A DNA stretch of 64,000 nt from Lampris incognitus (GCF_029633865.1 NC_079230.1:29204009-29268008), one strand, 5' to 3'; numbered from the stretch's first letter, positions 32,606 to 45,659 are shown. Notes: generated from the letters alone by a model not told the origin. Program-made: numbers and translations.

Positions 32606-34300
32606 TTCCTGTAGTTGCGTTGTCCCCCGAATTTGCTACAATATAGTAAGTGATCCTGTGTTGACCTGCGAACCTTTTGAGTTACCAGACATGGGAAATG
32701 GAAGTATGCGTGATAAGCACTTTAATTTGTTTTCTTTCAAGTTTTAAGAAAGAGCAATTAAAGGCATGGATACACAACCACTAACACATGCATATAAATG
32801 CACAAGCATTCACACTCCTATGTGCACCTGAGAGAGACATCAGAAAAACTATCCGGTGTTAAACTGTACAGAAGTCATGAGAGAGGAAGGGGTTGAAGAG
32901 GTGGAGGACAGTGCCAGTCTAGCGAGTCGGTCTGTGTTTATTTGCTCTGGTGGAATTTGCAGGTCAAAGCTTTCAACAGTAACCATGCTTCTGCATCCAG
33001 TAGCCCACACCCAAGCACCTTGCAGCTACTGTCTCCTCCGGGTGTCATTTGTGGGTTACCGCACACCCACCTCACAGAACATGGACGCCAATGCTGACGG
33101 AAAGACAGGCGTCAAAGAGGGAGGGGAGAATGAATGAAGCCTGGAGAGCGAGACGAAGACTAAATGCTAAGAAATGGAGAGGGGGCCTCCTCCAGGCAGA
33201 CTGGGTCAGATGTACAGCAGACAGGCGAGATGGACAGACACAATGGATATTCTCACATCTTGTCTACATACACACTTAAAACACACAAAACACACAATGG
33301 GGTTGGAAAAGTCGATGGAAACACCAGCTGAACCTGCCTTTAACTATGGCGTTACTAAATCTACTAAAATTTTATTTCTATAGCCCTGAATCACAATTTT
33401 ATCCCAGAGGACTATACATTATCCAGCAGTTAACAAGCTAACAGCAACATGACACCCACCCCCCACTCATGTGTTGACGAGTTTCCAGAATTAGTTTAGG
33501 AAAGCACTATAAACTCAAGGCTGTCCATGTAATGAGAAACAATGGCCAAGGTGACGGATTTTATTTTGTTGCTTAATCTCTGTATTTACCAATACATTGT
33601 TAGACAGCCACCTTGTGGTAGACACACAGTACTACAGTTTGATGAACAAACGACCCAATGGACAGACCGAGCCACAGGCCCCCACATAGATCTATAGGTC
33701 CCAATGTTCAACATACCCTATCCTTATAACCCTCTAGACACTACATAACAAATACAAAGGTAGCTACTAGGTTATACTGAGTTTAATGTCGAATACAAGT
33801 GTTTGTTAGCTTTGGAAGGGGCTTTTAGAAGAGTGGTAAGTCCCGGGTAAAACCAAGTGTGAGAGTAGCCAAGAGGGTGGGATACCCCAGAGACCTTGGC
33901 TGGTTGTTACACCGTTGGTGTTTGTCCCGGGGTACATAAGGGCCACTTAATGGAAGTTCGAGTCAGAGAGAGAAAAAAAACAGACTTTTCTGTATGTGCC
34001 TAACAAAAAGCTGGCTATTTCTCTTAGAGAAGTGGTCAGGGTGCTGGATAAGGTTCTGGTTATCAATTTTACTGTTGATATGAAGACTTCTAAAGTTGGT
34101 GTGGACCACTACAGGAAAACCCAGAGTTTGAAGAAACAACTTGCTCTGCATCATTGTTGCGTGGGACCTAATACACGTATGTTGTGAACACTTGGGAGGA
34201 GCTGAGCTGTCAACTGGTCACAACCTGGTGTAGAAGTGGGCAGCTCTCCAAAGTGGAGGTATGTAGGCATCTAGGAATCTTTTTGTCATTTTGTTTTTTT
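32606..34300. other. No gene recognised
   Basis: Short open frames only, none with a domain or splice context. AT-rich unique sequence with a few microsatellite-like patches. Confidence 0.5.
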
Positions 34301-34727
34301 CGCCCCAATTGTACCTGGCCAATCACCCCTCTCTCCGAGCCGTCCCGGTCACTGCTCCACCTCCTCTGCCAATCCGAGGAGGGCTGCAGGCTACCACATG
34401 CCTCCTCTGATACATGTGGAGTCACCAGCCGCTTCTTTTCACCTGACAGTGAGGAGTTTCACCAGGGGGACATAGCGCATGTGAGGAGCACGCTAGTTCC
34501 CCCAGTCCCCCCCCCCCCCTCCCCGCAAACAGGCGCCCCGACCGACCGACCAGAGGAGGCACTAGTGCAGCGACCAGGACAAACCCACATCCAGCTTCCC
34601 ACACGCAGACACGGCCAATTGTGTCTGCAGGGATGCCCGACCAAACTGGACGTAACACGGGGATTCAAACAGGCGATACCCATGTTGGTAGGCAACGGCA
34701 TAGACCGCGACGCTACCCGGACGCCCC
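34301..34727 (-). mobile_element. tRNA-derived SINE, same family as in the U1 units
   Basis: The reverse strand starts GGGGGCGTCCGGGTAGCG and has the tRNA-like head TAGCGTCGCGGTCTATGCCG, then ACACAATTGGCCGTGTCTGC and GACTCCACATGTATCAGAGG, ending at an oligo-A-type tail. A run of about 11 C at 34,507 is in a variable position of the family. Confidence 0.75.
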
Positions 34728-36990
34728 CGCATCTTGGAATCTTAATCAGAACTCATTTACAAGTAAGACAAAAAAAACAAAAAACAAACAGGGACTAAGA
34801 TTGAAAGACAGGTACAGCACCTATTTTGGTAAAGAGGAAACTGAACCATGAAGTGAAGCCCTAAATTTAGCGGACCCTCTTTTCTCCAACCCTCCTCTTT
34901 GGTCACAAACTTTGGGTACTGACTAACAGATTGATACTGAGTGAGTAGATGCTCCAGAAATGATATTTCCTCTCAGAGCCACTACTCCTAAGAAGATAAG
35001 AAGCCAGCAGAGGTAGTTTAGGCTATGGTAAGGATGTCCCCTTGGATCCTCCCCTTTGAATGCATGCTGAGCATGGGGGATGGCCTCAGGGAACACGCAG
35101 AAAACCACCGGAAGGATAAATTCTATCAGCTGGCCAGAGAACACCTTGGGATTCCTTTACTAAAATGACTCTGCACACACCAAGCATGATCATTTTGTAG
35201 TTCTTGACAAGAAATGTGCCTTTCTTAGCAACGGAGCTAGCACCTGGTTTGATGTCAAATGACATCACTCTATTTATTTGGTCAAAAGCACTCTCGTTGA
35301 TCACCGAAAGATGACTGTTTATTAGAACATAGACCGTCAGTGATTAGAGTTTCACATCCACAGGTTAAAAACTGTTCACTGGACACTTTGGACTAGTTGA
35401 TGTTGTCAATTAATTATGTGTTCAGCCATCCACACAGTACTACAAATTAATTTTTCCACTAGATTTAGGCCATTTCTTGGTCAAGTTTTCACTAAACTGG
35501 GAAAATTGATGAAGCCAAAAATATAAGACACTTTGGATGTTAATACTGTAATTTCCATCAGGATATTTTAGTGACCTTACAATATTTTTACATCATACAG
35601 GAGAATATGTAAAATGATATACAGTCTGGAATAGGTTACATTACTATGGTTAAAATAATAATAAAATAACAATGTCTGCTTCACACTTTGCGCCAAGCAG
35701 TGTCAGGCCAGGTTTACACAGTACATGTAAAGGTATGATCCCATTTGCGTCCCGTGTTAATAAATTAGATTCTCATCATTCGCAACACTGCGTGAAGTAA
35801 AATATACCTAACGTAGGATGTATAAAATATACCTAAGCCTATCTTCTCCACATGCTGCACACAGGTTACATAAAAATGCTTTGGAGTAACGCATTTCATA
35901 AGCAAATATGCACCGCGTCTCAGAGCCATGTGGGTCCAGGCTTCGTACCCCATCATTTAGCAGCCTACACGTGTGTCTTCTTGTAGCATTAGGCTGTTCA
36001 GTATCTGTATGAGCACCAGTGTAAATGAAAAAACAAACTTAACCTGTAATCGTAGGGATTATAAATGTCCGATCTCTTATAAAATATCACTTCCTAAGTG
36101 AAAATGGTTTTCTCTCTGGATTGCCTAAGTGAAAACGAGATGTTGAGTCATTTCAGGTTGTTGCAGAGGTCGACGTGGCTGGACACGCCACGCCTGCATG
36201 CTGTGTAAACCTGGCATCACGTCCTGACAGCCAACAGTCCCACCAAAGGAAATCCACATGCGTAGTTACACAAGTTGTCCACGTCAGGTTGGTAGCGTAC
36301 CGGTGCTCTGCTAACTGGTCCACAATACCTTTATCGCATTAGAAATGTTCACAAATTAATCCTACTTGAAACGCCTTGGGAACACATTACTATTGATCGA
36401 AGGCATAGCGTCCTCAGTGGTCTTAATCTGGGACCTAGCTTTAACCCTGTGTGGTGAGAATGTTGCCCTTGAATCATGTTTGTAAGCAGGTACTGTGAAA
36501 GTTGCTCATATTTCTGCACCATCACCCCCCTCCCCCCCCAAAAAAAAACTCTGAACACCTCATGTTGTATGACCTCGATCAAAGGAGTCTTCCTCTGGTC
36601 TCTCGGCCCCGGATTCACCTCCCTCGTAAAGCTGTTTGAACTGATTCTGCAGACACACGGTCTCCTTCTGGAGTCTGTATGCTCCCTCTTATTTCCGTGT
36701 CCTATTTCTGCTTGATAACCCTCCTGTGGTATAAGCTACCCCACGTGGCGTTGTACAATGCAAGGACAAAGGCTCAGCTCTCATCGGGGTTTGCCGTGGG
36801 GGGGGTCACTGGAGAAGGTGGGTTGAGCATCCTTGAGAAACATCAACATCTCTTGTCATAACTGACAACTATTCATGAGTACTACCATTGGTGACAACAA
36901 ATAACCATACTATTATGACACACTTCAGAGTCAACAGATATCAAACGTTAAGCCCTCCCGGCTTTCAGATATCAAAAGTGAACACCCGTT
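34728..36990. other. No gene recognised; one MITE-like element inside
   Basis: No open frame with support. The only structure seen is the inverted-repeat element at 35,701-36,229, listed separately. Part of this stretch could hold the 3' untranslated region of the zinc-finger gene, whose stop is at 37,042. Confidence 0.45.
35701..36229. mobile_element. Candidate MITE with inverted ends
   Basis: GCCAGGTTTACACAG at 35,707-35,721 is matched by its complement at 36,201-36,215. The outermost TGTCAGG (35,701) is matched by CCTGACA (36,223-36,229). The body is non-coding. Superfamily unclear. Confidence 0.5.
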
Positions 36991-37041
36991 AGTGTCAAGA
37001 GAGTAACCTGCGGCTAAAGTTGGGTCACCCGACCTGGTCCG

Positions 37042-40000
37042 TCACTGTGCTGGGGTGCAGCGGTGGCTCTTGTACGTGCCTAAGTGGCGAAAGCTGCGCC
37101 CACACTGCTGGCAGCAGTAAGGGGTGGCCCCGCTGTGGATCCTCTGATGGGTGTACAGGTTGCCCAGCTCCTTGAAGCGCCGGCCGCACTGTGGGCAAGC
37201 ATACGGGCTTTCCCCCGTGTGCACTCGCTGGTGCCTTTTCAAGCCAGAGAGCACAGAGAAGCCCTTCCCACACTGCGGGCAGGGGAAGGGGCTCTGGGCT
37301 CCACTGTGCCCGAGCCGGTGGCTCTTTAACCGGGCCGCGTGGCGGAACCGCTCGCCACACTCTGGGCAGACGAAGGGCTTCTCTCCCGTGTGGATGCGCT
37401 GGTGCTGCCGTAGGTTGCCCAGGTAGTTGAAGTGGCGCCCGCAGTCGCCACATTCATATCCCCCCTCAATTTTGATCTCCCTTTTAACGGGCCCCCCTCC
37501 TCGAGCCAGGCCCGCGCCGGCACCAGCACCCGTGTTACTCTCAATATGGCTGCCCGCATTCCTTCTGCAGTCACTGCTGCCCTCTCCCGGTGTGGGAACA
37601 GCTGAGGAGGTGGACTGCAAGGCCTGCAGAGCCTGCACACCAGCACTGTCTGTGTGTATTAGTTTAAGGTGCTCCTCTAGAAAAATGGAGTCAGGGCAGA
37701 AGGTTCCACACAGCGGACAGATGTACATGTGGCTGGGGAACTGCTGACCTGAAAAAAGAAAATGAAATAATGTCATTTTTTTTCATGTAATTTCATTTAA
37801 ACTGACATTTGTCTTAAAAATGTTATACATTTCAATCTCCGAATTTACCTCCCATTCCCAAGACCAGAAGCCAGAGAACAGAGGCTCTGACATGAGAGGG
37901 TTTCTCCACTGAAAACGACCAGGACACAGTATGCTCAGTTCCAACCAAAGATGCAAACCATGGCTAACGTTAACTTCCAAACTTTTCAAGTCCTGAAAAT
38001 AACTGACTCCATTTGCTAGAATTTTTACGATATGTAGATTTCTATTTGATTTTTATTTCAATTATATTCTGAAAAGGATTTATGTAGTTTATGTAGTGAC
38101 CTGAGGCTCTTGAGTTCGTAAACAAAAACTAGAGTTGAGCACATTAACTTTACCGCAAAACAAAGCATTTTATTTATTTTTTTAAATTTCCCCCCTTTTT
38201 TCTCCCTAACTGTATCCGGCCAATTACCCCACTCTTCCGAGCCGTCCCGGTCTCTGCTCCAGCCCCTCTGCAGATCCAGGGAGGGCTGCAGACTACCACA
38301 TGCCTCCTCTGATACATGTGGCGTCGCCAGCTACTTCTTTTCACCTGACAGTGAGGAGTTTCACCAGGGGGACGTAACGCGTGGGAGGATCACGCTACCC
38401 CCCCCCCCCCCCGAACAGGCACCCCGGCCGGCCAGAGGAGGCGCTAGTGCGGCGACCAGGACACATACCCACATTCGGCTTCCCACCTGCAGACACGGCC
38501 AATTGTGTCTGTAGGGACACCTGACCAAGCCGGATGTAACACGGGGATTCGAACCGGCGATCCCTGTGTTGGTAGGTAACGGAATAGACCGCCACGCTAC
38601 CCGGACGCCCCTAAAACAAAGCACTTTAGATCAAAGGAAGAACATGTGAGTACACCCATGTTTCCACTTCACTTAACTAGGAACTGGGAAAAGGAGAAAA
38701 TATCCATAAGAAGGTGGAATGAATAAAATCCAATTTAAAAAACAAATCACACTTTCTGAAGAGACACATGGCCGAACCGATGAGCACAAAGGACATACAG
38801 AGGAACAAAAGATAATATCTGATCAGAGGAATGAACAACAGATTATTTCTGAAGGCTTCCCGTCATTTCTGAGCACATACCCTAAAAATACATAGTGGCT
38901 TTCTGGGTCAGTCACGACGGGAACATTATTTCTGCAGTGGACAACTGAGTGTGTGGTCATACGGTATTCATACCGGCTCTCTGATTCATCCCACACTGGC
39001 TTACTAACACTGTTCTGCACACACACACTCCACCCATCACCACAGAAAAATCCACTTCCCTACAGCATCACGCCAGAGTACCACAAACACCATGCCAGAG
39101 TACCACAAACACCATGCCAGGGCACCACAAACACCATGCCAGAGCACCACAAACACCATTCCAGGGCACCACAACCACCATGCCAGAGCACCACAAACAC
39201 CATGCCAGAGCACCACAAACACCATTCCAGAGCAAACACCAAGTACCACACAGGAGCCCCACACTGAAGTAACCAGCTGATAACACTTCAGTTGTTACAG
39301 CGGCTACACACCGTCTAATCACCCTTTCTTTCAATTGTAAACACAAGAATGTTTTCTTTCATTTATCAAGCTGAAGCTGATGTTCCATTTAAGATGTCCA
39401 GCACCGTTTACTAACATTACTGTTAGACCAGTGCTGGCTGATATAGGACATATCCTACATTACTGTTAGACCAGTGCTGGCTGATACAGGACATATCCTA
39501 CATTACTGTTAGACCAGTGCTGGCTGATATAGGACATATCCTACATTAATGTTAGACCAGTGCTGGCTGATATAGGGCGTATCCTACATTACTGTTAGAG
39601 ACCAGTGCTGGCTGATATAGGACATATCCTACATTACTGTTAGAGACCAGTGCTGGCTGATATACGACATATCCTACATTACTGTTAGAGACCAGTGCTG
39701 GCTGATATACGACATATCCTACATTACTGTTAGAGACCAGTGCTGGCTGATATACGACATATCCTACATTACTGTTAGAGACCAGTGCTGGCTGATATAG
39801 GACATATCCTACATTACTGTTAGAGACCAGTGCTGGCTGATATAGGGCATATCCTACATTACTGTTAGACCAGTGCTGGCTGATATAGGACATATCCTAC
39901 ATTACTGTTAGACACCAGTGCTGGCTGATATAGGGCATATCCTACATTACTGTTAGACCAGTGCTGGCTGATATAGGACATATCCTACATTACTGATAGA

Positions 40001-41562
40001 CCAGTGCTGGCTGATATAGAACATATCCTACATTACTGTTAGAGACCAGTGCTGGCTGATATAGAACATATCCTACATTACTGTTAGACCAGTGCTGGCT
40101 GATATAGGACATATCCTACATTACTGTTAGACCAGTGCTGGCTGATATTGGACATATCCTACATTACTGTTGGAGACCAGTGCTGGCTGATATAGGGCAT
40201 ATCCTACATTACTGTTAGAGACCAGTGCTGGCTGATATAGGGCATATCCTACATTACTGTTAGACCAGTGCTGGCTGATATAGGACATATCCTACATTAC
40301 TGTTAGACACCAGTGCTGGCTGATATAGGGCATATCCTACATTACTGTTAGACCAGTGCTGGCTGATATAGGGCATATCCTACATTACTGTTAGACCAGT
40401 GCTGGCTGATATAGGACATATCCTACATTACTGTTAGACCAGTGCTGGCTGATATAGGGCATATCCTACATTACTGTTAGACCAGTGCTGGCTGATATAG
40501 GACATATCCTACATTACTGTTAGAGACCAGTGCTGGCTGATACAGGACATATCCTACATTACTGTTAGAGACCAGTGCTGGCTGATACAGGACATATCCT
40601 ACATTACTGTTAGAGACCAGTGCTGGCTGATATAGGACATATCCTACATTACTGTTAGAGACCAGTGCTGGCTGATACAGGACATATCCTACATTACTGT
40701 TAGAGACCAGTGCTGGCTGATATAGGACATATCCTACATTACTGTTAGAGACCAGTGCTGGCTGATATAGAACATATCCTACATTACTGTTAGACCAGTG
40801 CTGGCTGATATAGGACATATCCTACATTACTGATAGACCAGTGCTGGCTGATACAGGACATATCCTACATTACTGTTAGAGACCAGTGCTGGCTGATATA
40901 GGACATAGTATCCTACATTACCGTTAGACCAGTGCTGGCTGATATAGGACATATCCTACATTACTGATAGACCAGTGCTGGCTGATACAGGACATATCCT
41001 CACAACAACCAGGGGGTTTTACACGATACACATGTATATCACAGTATTTGTGTACATGTGCAGAACTGAAGTTCATCCCATTGAACTGCTATAAGATCAA
41101 ACCAAAACTAATTTTCAAGTAGTACTCCCTCAAATACTTAAGACCTTATTTGTGTTAAATTTCTGGTAAAAGATTCTTGTTATTTAGACAAAATAACTGC
41201 GCATTACTAAATGATAGTATCCGAATTTCACCCTGATACATTACCACTGAATGACGAGTAATGAAATGATGATGTAGAATTTTTCACCTAAACCTACGTT
41301 CAATTTGTATATATGTAGCGAGTTCAGGGGGCAGCTGGGACGTGAACCCGGGTCGCCTGCACCAAGGGCGACTATGTTAACCAGTTGATGAAAGGGTCCT
41401 CGCTACATCTATATTTTATATATATATATATAAACTATACAAAGAGTATTGCAAATATTTCTAACATGCAACATTCAGGAATCGGCATCTCGTTAAGAGT
41501 TTGTGTGGTATCGCAGGTAATATAAGCATTTGACAAGCATAAACTGTGTGGACATATTGTCA

Positions 41563-41612
<50 letters not shown>

Positions 41613-44437
41613 TTTTGCTGTCATGCAGCTGTTCTGTGGCCCAGTATCAGCAGCGTGCTATCCTGCCTTTTACCCACCTGACTCCAGCCGGTCGGCGCTG
41701 GCCTCTATGGGGCTGCCTCCTTCTCCCGGAGAGCCCTGCGGCTCCATGGAGAAATCAGGCGGCTGGCCATGGGAGAGAGCCGCCTGAGCCTGGCTCTGTT
41801 CCACACCATCACCTTCCTCCTGCGAGGAGTTATTTCCATCTTCCTCCGGCTCCTCCATCAGGGTGCTCTCACACTTGGGCTCCCTTGTGCCTGGAATAAC
41901 AACATGAACACGTTTCAGTCAAACGTCGAGCACACCTTCAGTGAACTTTTCCAAGTCCCATGAATTAAAATGCGAACTAGTTGTGTTCCCATCAGATCCA
42001 TTAAAGCAGATATATCCCTGAACGTTGTTTTACGTGTCCTACGTCATATGTCCTTACTTCCACACCCACACCAGAAAAATGGAGGTTAAGAGGAAGATAA
42101 TCACGTGGCTAAATTCTATTTGAATTTCCTTTTTTTAATTCAATAAAAGTATTTCTCTCATTCATTTAGTGCATATATTCTTTACTGACAAGGACAAAAG
42201 CTAACTAAAGTGGCTGCAAAAACGTTTCTGCGATATTGTGCAAATTTTGCCCTTTCCATCAAGCTTTTCTAACGCAATACTCCACAATGTCCATGAAAAC
42301 ATGGCTGTTGACACTGGGTATGCACTGGTGGTACTGATGACGGCACCGGTATCAAGATACTGGCATCGGAGACTTTACCCAAGACTGAACTCCATCCAAC
42401 CCATTATCCAAACCGCCTATCCTGCTCTCAGGATGCTGGAGCCCATCCCAGCAGTCACTGGGCGGCAGGTGGGGAGACACCCTGGACAGGCTGCCAGGCC
42501 GTCACAGGGCCCACACACACACACACACACCTAGGGACAATTTAGTAGGGCCGGTTCACCTGACCTACATGTCTTTGGGCTGTGGGAAGAAACCGGAGCC
42601 CCCCGGAGGAAACCCACACAGACACGGGGAGAACATGCAAACTCCACACAGAGGACGATCCGGGACGACCCACCAGGTTTGGACTACCCCGGGGCTCGAA
42701 CCCAGGTCCTTCTTGCTGCGAGGCGCCACCGTGCCGCCCTCCCAAGACTAAAATCCAACACCAAAAGCCGTGAAAATGGCTTGATTTACTGCATGTTTGG
42801 CCCGTGGAAGTTGATTCTATTTCAAGTCTTCTGCCCACTGGTCCTAAACTAAACTAATGGTGCACGTCTGCACTGGTCAGCAGAAGTGAGGAGTTGGAAG
42901 TTGTTATTGGGCAATACTTACAGATTTGCACTGGGAACTGGTATCGACAGCTAAACGGTGATCGATGCACCGGTAAATGACAGAACACAGACACTACAGC
43001 AAAGGAGGACGTGTCTCATGACCTCCTGCCACAGAATCTCATACGTAGGGCCGTTCCAAGACGAAGAGCAACTTTGAAGAGATTCAGACAATAACCAGAA
43101 ACCGGGTTTGAAGAGCAAGTATGAATGAGCCAGAGGCTGAAACTTTATCTAAAGCAGCTAGGAAACCCACCTGGCTCTGGTTGCCACACTTCAAAATCAT
43201 ACTTGACTACAAAGCAAAACACTTAAGACAGGACAGGAACCGCAGCATCCGGACAGGGACCAGACCGGACTGGACTAGACCAGACTGACCCTAATCACAA
43301 CAATGCACCCTGGCTGCTGCAGAGACAGCTTTATGTGAGAACACATGAAGTTGTGCTGAGGAGTTGCGAGGTTTTAGTAAAAACTCAGGATAATTAGTAT
43401 TTGTGTTAATCATCCTGTCTTTTCATGGCACCTTTTTCCCTGCTTGTGCTTGTTTTAATCACCCTTCCCCTTCTAATGCACAACACTTTAAGCTGCATTT
43501 GGTGTATGGCAATAAAACCAGTTCCAGCTGAGCTAGAGCTTCATGAACTATGACGATCACCATAATCATCCGGTCTTCGCCTTAGAGGGGGACGACACAC
43601 GCCATCATCAAAGAGTCGGGAAACTGGAAACCAGACCAGAGGACGCCTGTACCGTGCCCCCCGCTCTCAACACCTGAAGTCGGACTTGCCTTTAAGCTCC
43701 GGCGCGTACTCCATCCCCGTCATCCACTCGTACTCGTACATCCGCTTGCTGCCGGACGGCAGCATGCTGAAGATGTCGACGGCGGCGGGGTCGGACTCCC
43801 CGTCCCCGGCCCCGGCGCCGCTCATGCCGCCGTCCGGCCAGAGGTTGAGGGGGTGCGGGTCGGCGTCCCTGTCGCCGCCGGCCGCCGGGGGGCTGCCGTG
43901 CTCGCCGTCCATGTCGGCGCCGCCGCCTCTGGAGTTCTTGTCCTTCATCAGGTAGTCGCAGATGGCGTTGATGTTCTCCTTCTTGACGCCGGGCATGGCG
44001 GGCTTGGCTTTCTTCGCGTCGGAGGCGCCGTGCTTGCCGGCCGGCTGGAAGTCCTGCTTCCGGAACGCGGCTGCGGACGCCTCGGCGGACAGCGAGCCCG
44101 GGAACGGCTCCCGGTCGGCGTCCCTCTGAGCCGTCTCCAGCCGCAGCTTCAGAACTTCGATCTCGTCGGTTTTGTCGCGCAGCTCCATTTTCAGGACGCG
44201 TATCCGCACGCTGACCATCTTGCGGATCTCGGACAGGGCCGTCTCCAGAACCACCGTGATGTTCCTGCCGAGGTGCTCGGTGATGTCGCTGACCGAGCAC
44301 AGCAGTTCTTCGTCGGGCTCCAGCTCCAGGAAATCGTCGTCGGCCCGGCCGGTCGGCCCGGAGGTCTCCATGAAGGCGTTCTGGAGCTCGGGGGACAAGC
44401 TGGTCTCGGCGAAGCTGTGGTTTCTTTTGCGACTCAT
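37042..44437 (-). CDS. C2H2 zinc-finger protein, three coding exons, 555 residues
   Basis: Exon 1 (44,437-43,690) encodes MSRKRNHSFAETSLSPELQN, an acidic stretch and a coiled coil (about residues 65-108, ITVVLETALSEIRKMVSVRI onward). Exon 2 (41,890-41,678) encodes the acidic linker TREPKCESTLMEEPEEDGNN. Exon 3 (37,748-37,042) encodes one isolated finger (CPLCGTF...H...H, about 331-352), a linker with two sumoylation-type motifs (VKRE, IKIE) and five tandem fingers from residue 418, joined by HTGEKP-like linkers. The last finger ends H-x-C (SHRC). Phases are 1/1 at both junctions and the total is exactly 556 codons with stop. Exon 1 fits only with a GC donor (AAAG|GCAAGT); intron 2 is GT-AG. 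This is a likely nuclear DNA-binding transcription factor of the teleost coiled-coil plus zinc-finger type. I cannot name the orthologue. Confidence 0.85.
38186..38611 (-). mobile_element. tRNA-derived SINE in zinc-finger gene intron 2
   Basis: The fullest copy of the family in the window. The reverse strand begins GGGGCGTCCGGGTAGCGTGG and has the B box CCGGTTCGAATCCCCGTGTT, then the body and an A-rich tail at 38,186. A run of 14 C at 38,399-38,412 is the same variable spot as in the 34-kb copy. Same orientation as the host gene. Confidence 0.8.
39066..39237. repeat. 22-bp minisatellite
   Basis: Seven to eight units of about 22 bp built on ACCACAAACACCATGCCAGA, in intron 2 of the zinc-finger gene. 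Open frames through it on both strands (repeats of VFVVLWHG type) are artefacts. Confidence 0.85.
39411..41003. repeat. 43/45-bp minisatellite in zinc-finger gene intron 2
   Basis: About 36 units of ACATTACTGTTAGACCAGTG + CTGGCTGATATAGGACATAT + CCT. Units come in two lengths: 43 bp, and 45 bp with an extra GA (TTAGAGACC). Runs of 45-bp units stay open on the minus strand (NVGYVLYQPALV), which is a length effect only. Confidence 0.92.
41314..41407 (-). mobile_element. Short LTR-like element with tRNA-like sequence
   Basis: 94 bp bounded by TGTAGCGAG and CTCGCTACA. The reverse strand holds a B-box-like GGGTTCACGTCC and an A-box-like TGGTTAACATAG. It is related to the 170-bp element at 56,230-56,399. 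It may be a solo LTR of a small Gypsy-type element, or a SINE-like unit. Confidence 0.45.
41565..41608. repeat. (CA)n microsatellite
   Basis: About 21 CA units, 70 bp outside exon 2 of the zinc-finger gene. Confidence 0.97.
42391..42740 (-). mobile_element. tRNA-derived SINE in zinc-finger gene intron 1
   Basis: The reverse strand runs GGCGGCACGGTGGCGCCTCG...CTGGGTTCGAGCCCC (tRNA-like head with B box), then GTTTGCATGTTCTCCCCGTG, CAGCCCAAAGACATGTAGGT and GACTGCTGGGATGGGCTCCA. This is one of the most common fish repeats. An internal CA run interrupts it near 42,512. A second partial copy is at 63,616-63,770. Confidence 0.8.
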
Positions 44438-44720
44438 CGTCCGGCTGGAAGAGGGGGGTTCTCCTCACAGTTCGGTGAGCGGTACGGGCTAGCCCAACAC
44501 GCTAAACTCTGGGGGAGATGCTGAAAGACGTACAGACACACATACACACACACACACAACCGCGGTGTTGCCGCGGACTTCATTCGGTAGCGTCGACGCC
44601 CGCTCCGGGAGGCAGCGCCACCTGGCGTACCCTCCACGACACTGCTGGGAAGAATCGGGCGAAAATAAGCTGCGACCTCAACTCAGCGGGCAAAACCGCG
44701 AACACGCGGCAGGATTTGTT
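43680..44720 (-). promoter_or_regulatory. CpG-rich start region of the zinc-finger gene
   Basis: Exon 1 and about 280 bp upstream are strongly GC- and CpG-rich (for example CCGCCGCCTCTGG, CGCGGCAGG), unlike the AT-rich surroundings. This is the usual signature of a vertebrate CpG-island promoter. No TATA box is evident; the transcription start cannot be placed. Confidence 0.5.
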
Positions 44721-44831
44721 AAGTGGAAGTCATAAATTCAACAGATCTACTACAGGCGTATTCCTCTGTTTGTTTGGGGTTTCTTTTCCGCATTTTGTAT
44801 TTATTTTTGTTGTAAGCTAGTTGTCTTAGAC

Positions 44832-45040
44832 CAGGGGTGTCAAACTCCAGGCCTCGAGGGCCGCAGTGTCTGCAGGTATTTGTTGCAACCGTGCACTACA
44901 CCACCTGATTTAACTAATTAGCTCACCTCCTGGATCAAGGAGGGGAGGGAACTAGTTTAATCAGGTGGTGTAGTGCATGGTTGCAACAAATACCTGCAGA
45001 CACTGCGGCCCTCGAGGCCTGGAGTTTGACACCCCTCCTG
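44832..45040. mobile_element. Foldback hAT-type MITE
   Basis: Nearly the whole element is an inverted repeat: CAGGGGTGTCAAACTCCAGG...CTGCAGGTATTTGTTGCAAC...CACTACACCACCTGATT on the left, with its complement on the right, around a loop at about 44,910-44,955. It is a common family in percomorph fishes. Confidence 0.8.
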
Positions 45041-45155
45041 TAGACAGTTTAGTTTATTCTGCTCAGAGAAGAAATTCTTTTTCACAGTTGGTGCAAATAC
45101 GCACAAATGGACGGACAAATGACCCAGTAAAATTCCCCCATTAGGCTGTGCTGCA

Positions 45156-45195
<40 letters not shown>

Positions 45196-45305
45196 TAGAC
45201 AACAGACACATGACACAACGAGTGGGACATTTCACTGTACATGTGATGGAGACATGGACATGAAACAGACATAAGTTGCTAGAAAAGCGCCATATAAATT
45301 GCAAC

Positions 45306-45346
<41 letters not shown>
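45306..45346. repeat. (TTGA)n microsatellite
   Basis: About ten TTGA/TGAT units directly after AAAAGCGCCATATAAATTGC, a typical 3' tail of a LINE or SINE, so it may mark a retroposon end. Confidence 0.9.
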
Positions 45347-45658
45347 AAGTCTGCTAGTCGCGTGATAACAAAGCTTATACCAGCTGTTTTTGTCTTCGAG
45401 TCCTGCTGTTTTACCAAACCTCCATCAGAGGCCAGTATTCAACAGCAAACTTGCTGAAAGATGAATCTCGTCATTATTTTCCTCCTCCTGGCTACGTGCG
45501 TCTCTTTTCTTTTTTTCCCTTTTTTTCTGAAACGTAATATTGACTATGAACCAATCCCCACTTAACAAGAGATTGCGTAACTGTTCATGCCGCAAATGGT
45601 TCTTCGTACACGTCATCACTGGAAGTCTTTACCTAGGGGGGAGAGGGACTTGAATTCC

Positions 45659-45659
<1 letters not shown>

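Noticed and set aside
39552-40818. Minus-strand frames with 15-residue repeats (NVGYVLYQPALV)
   Set aside because: Pure product of the 45-bp minisatellite unit, which is divisible by three; intron position.
43692-44524. Long frames on both strands opposite exon 1 of the zinc-finger gene
   Set aside because: GC-rich shadows of the real frame; composition is arginine- and glycine-rich with no domain.
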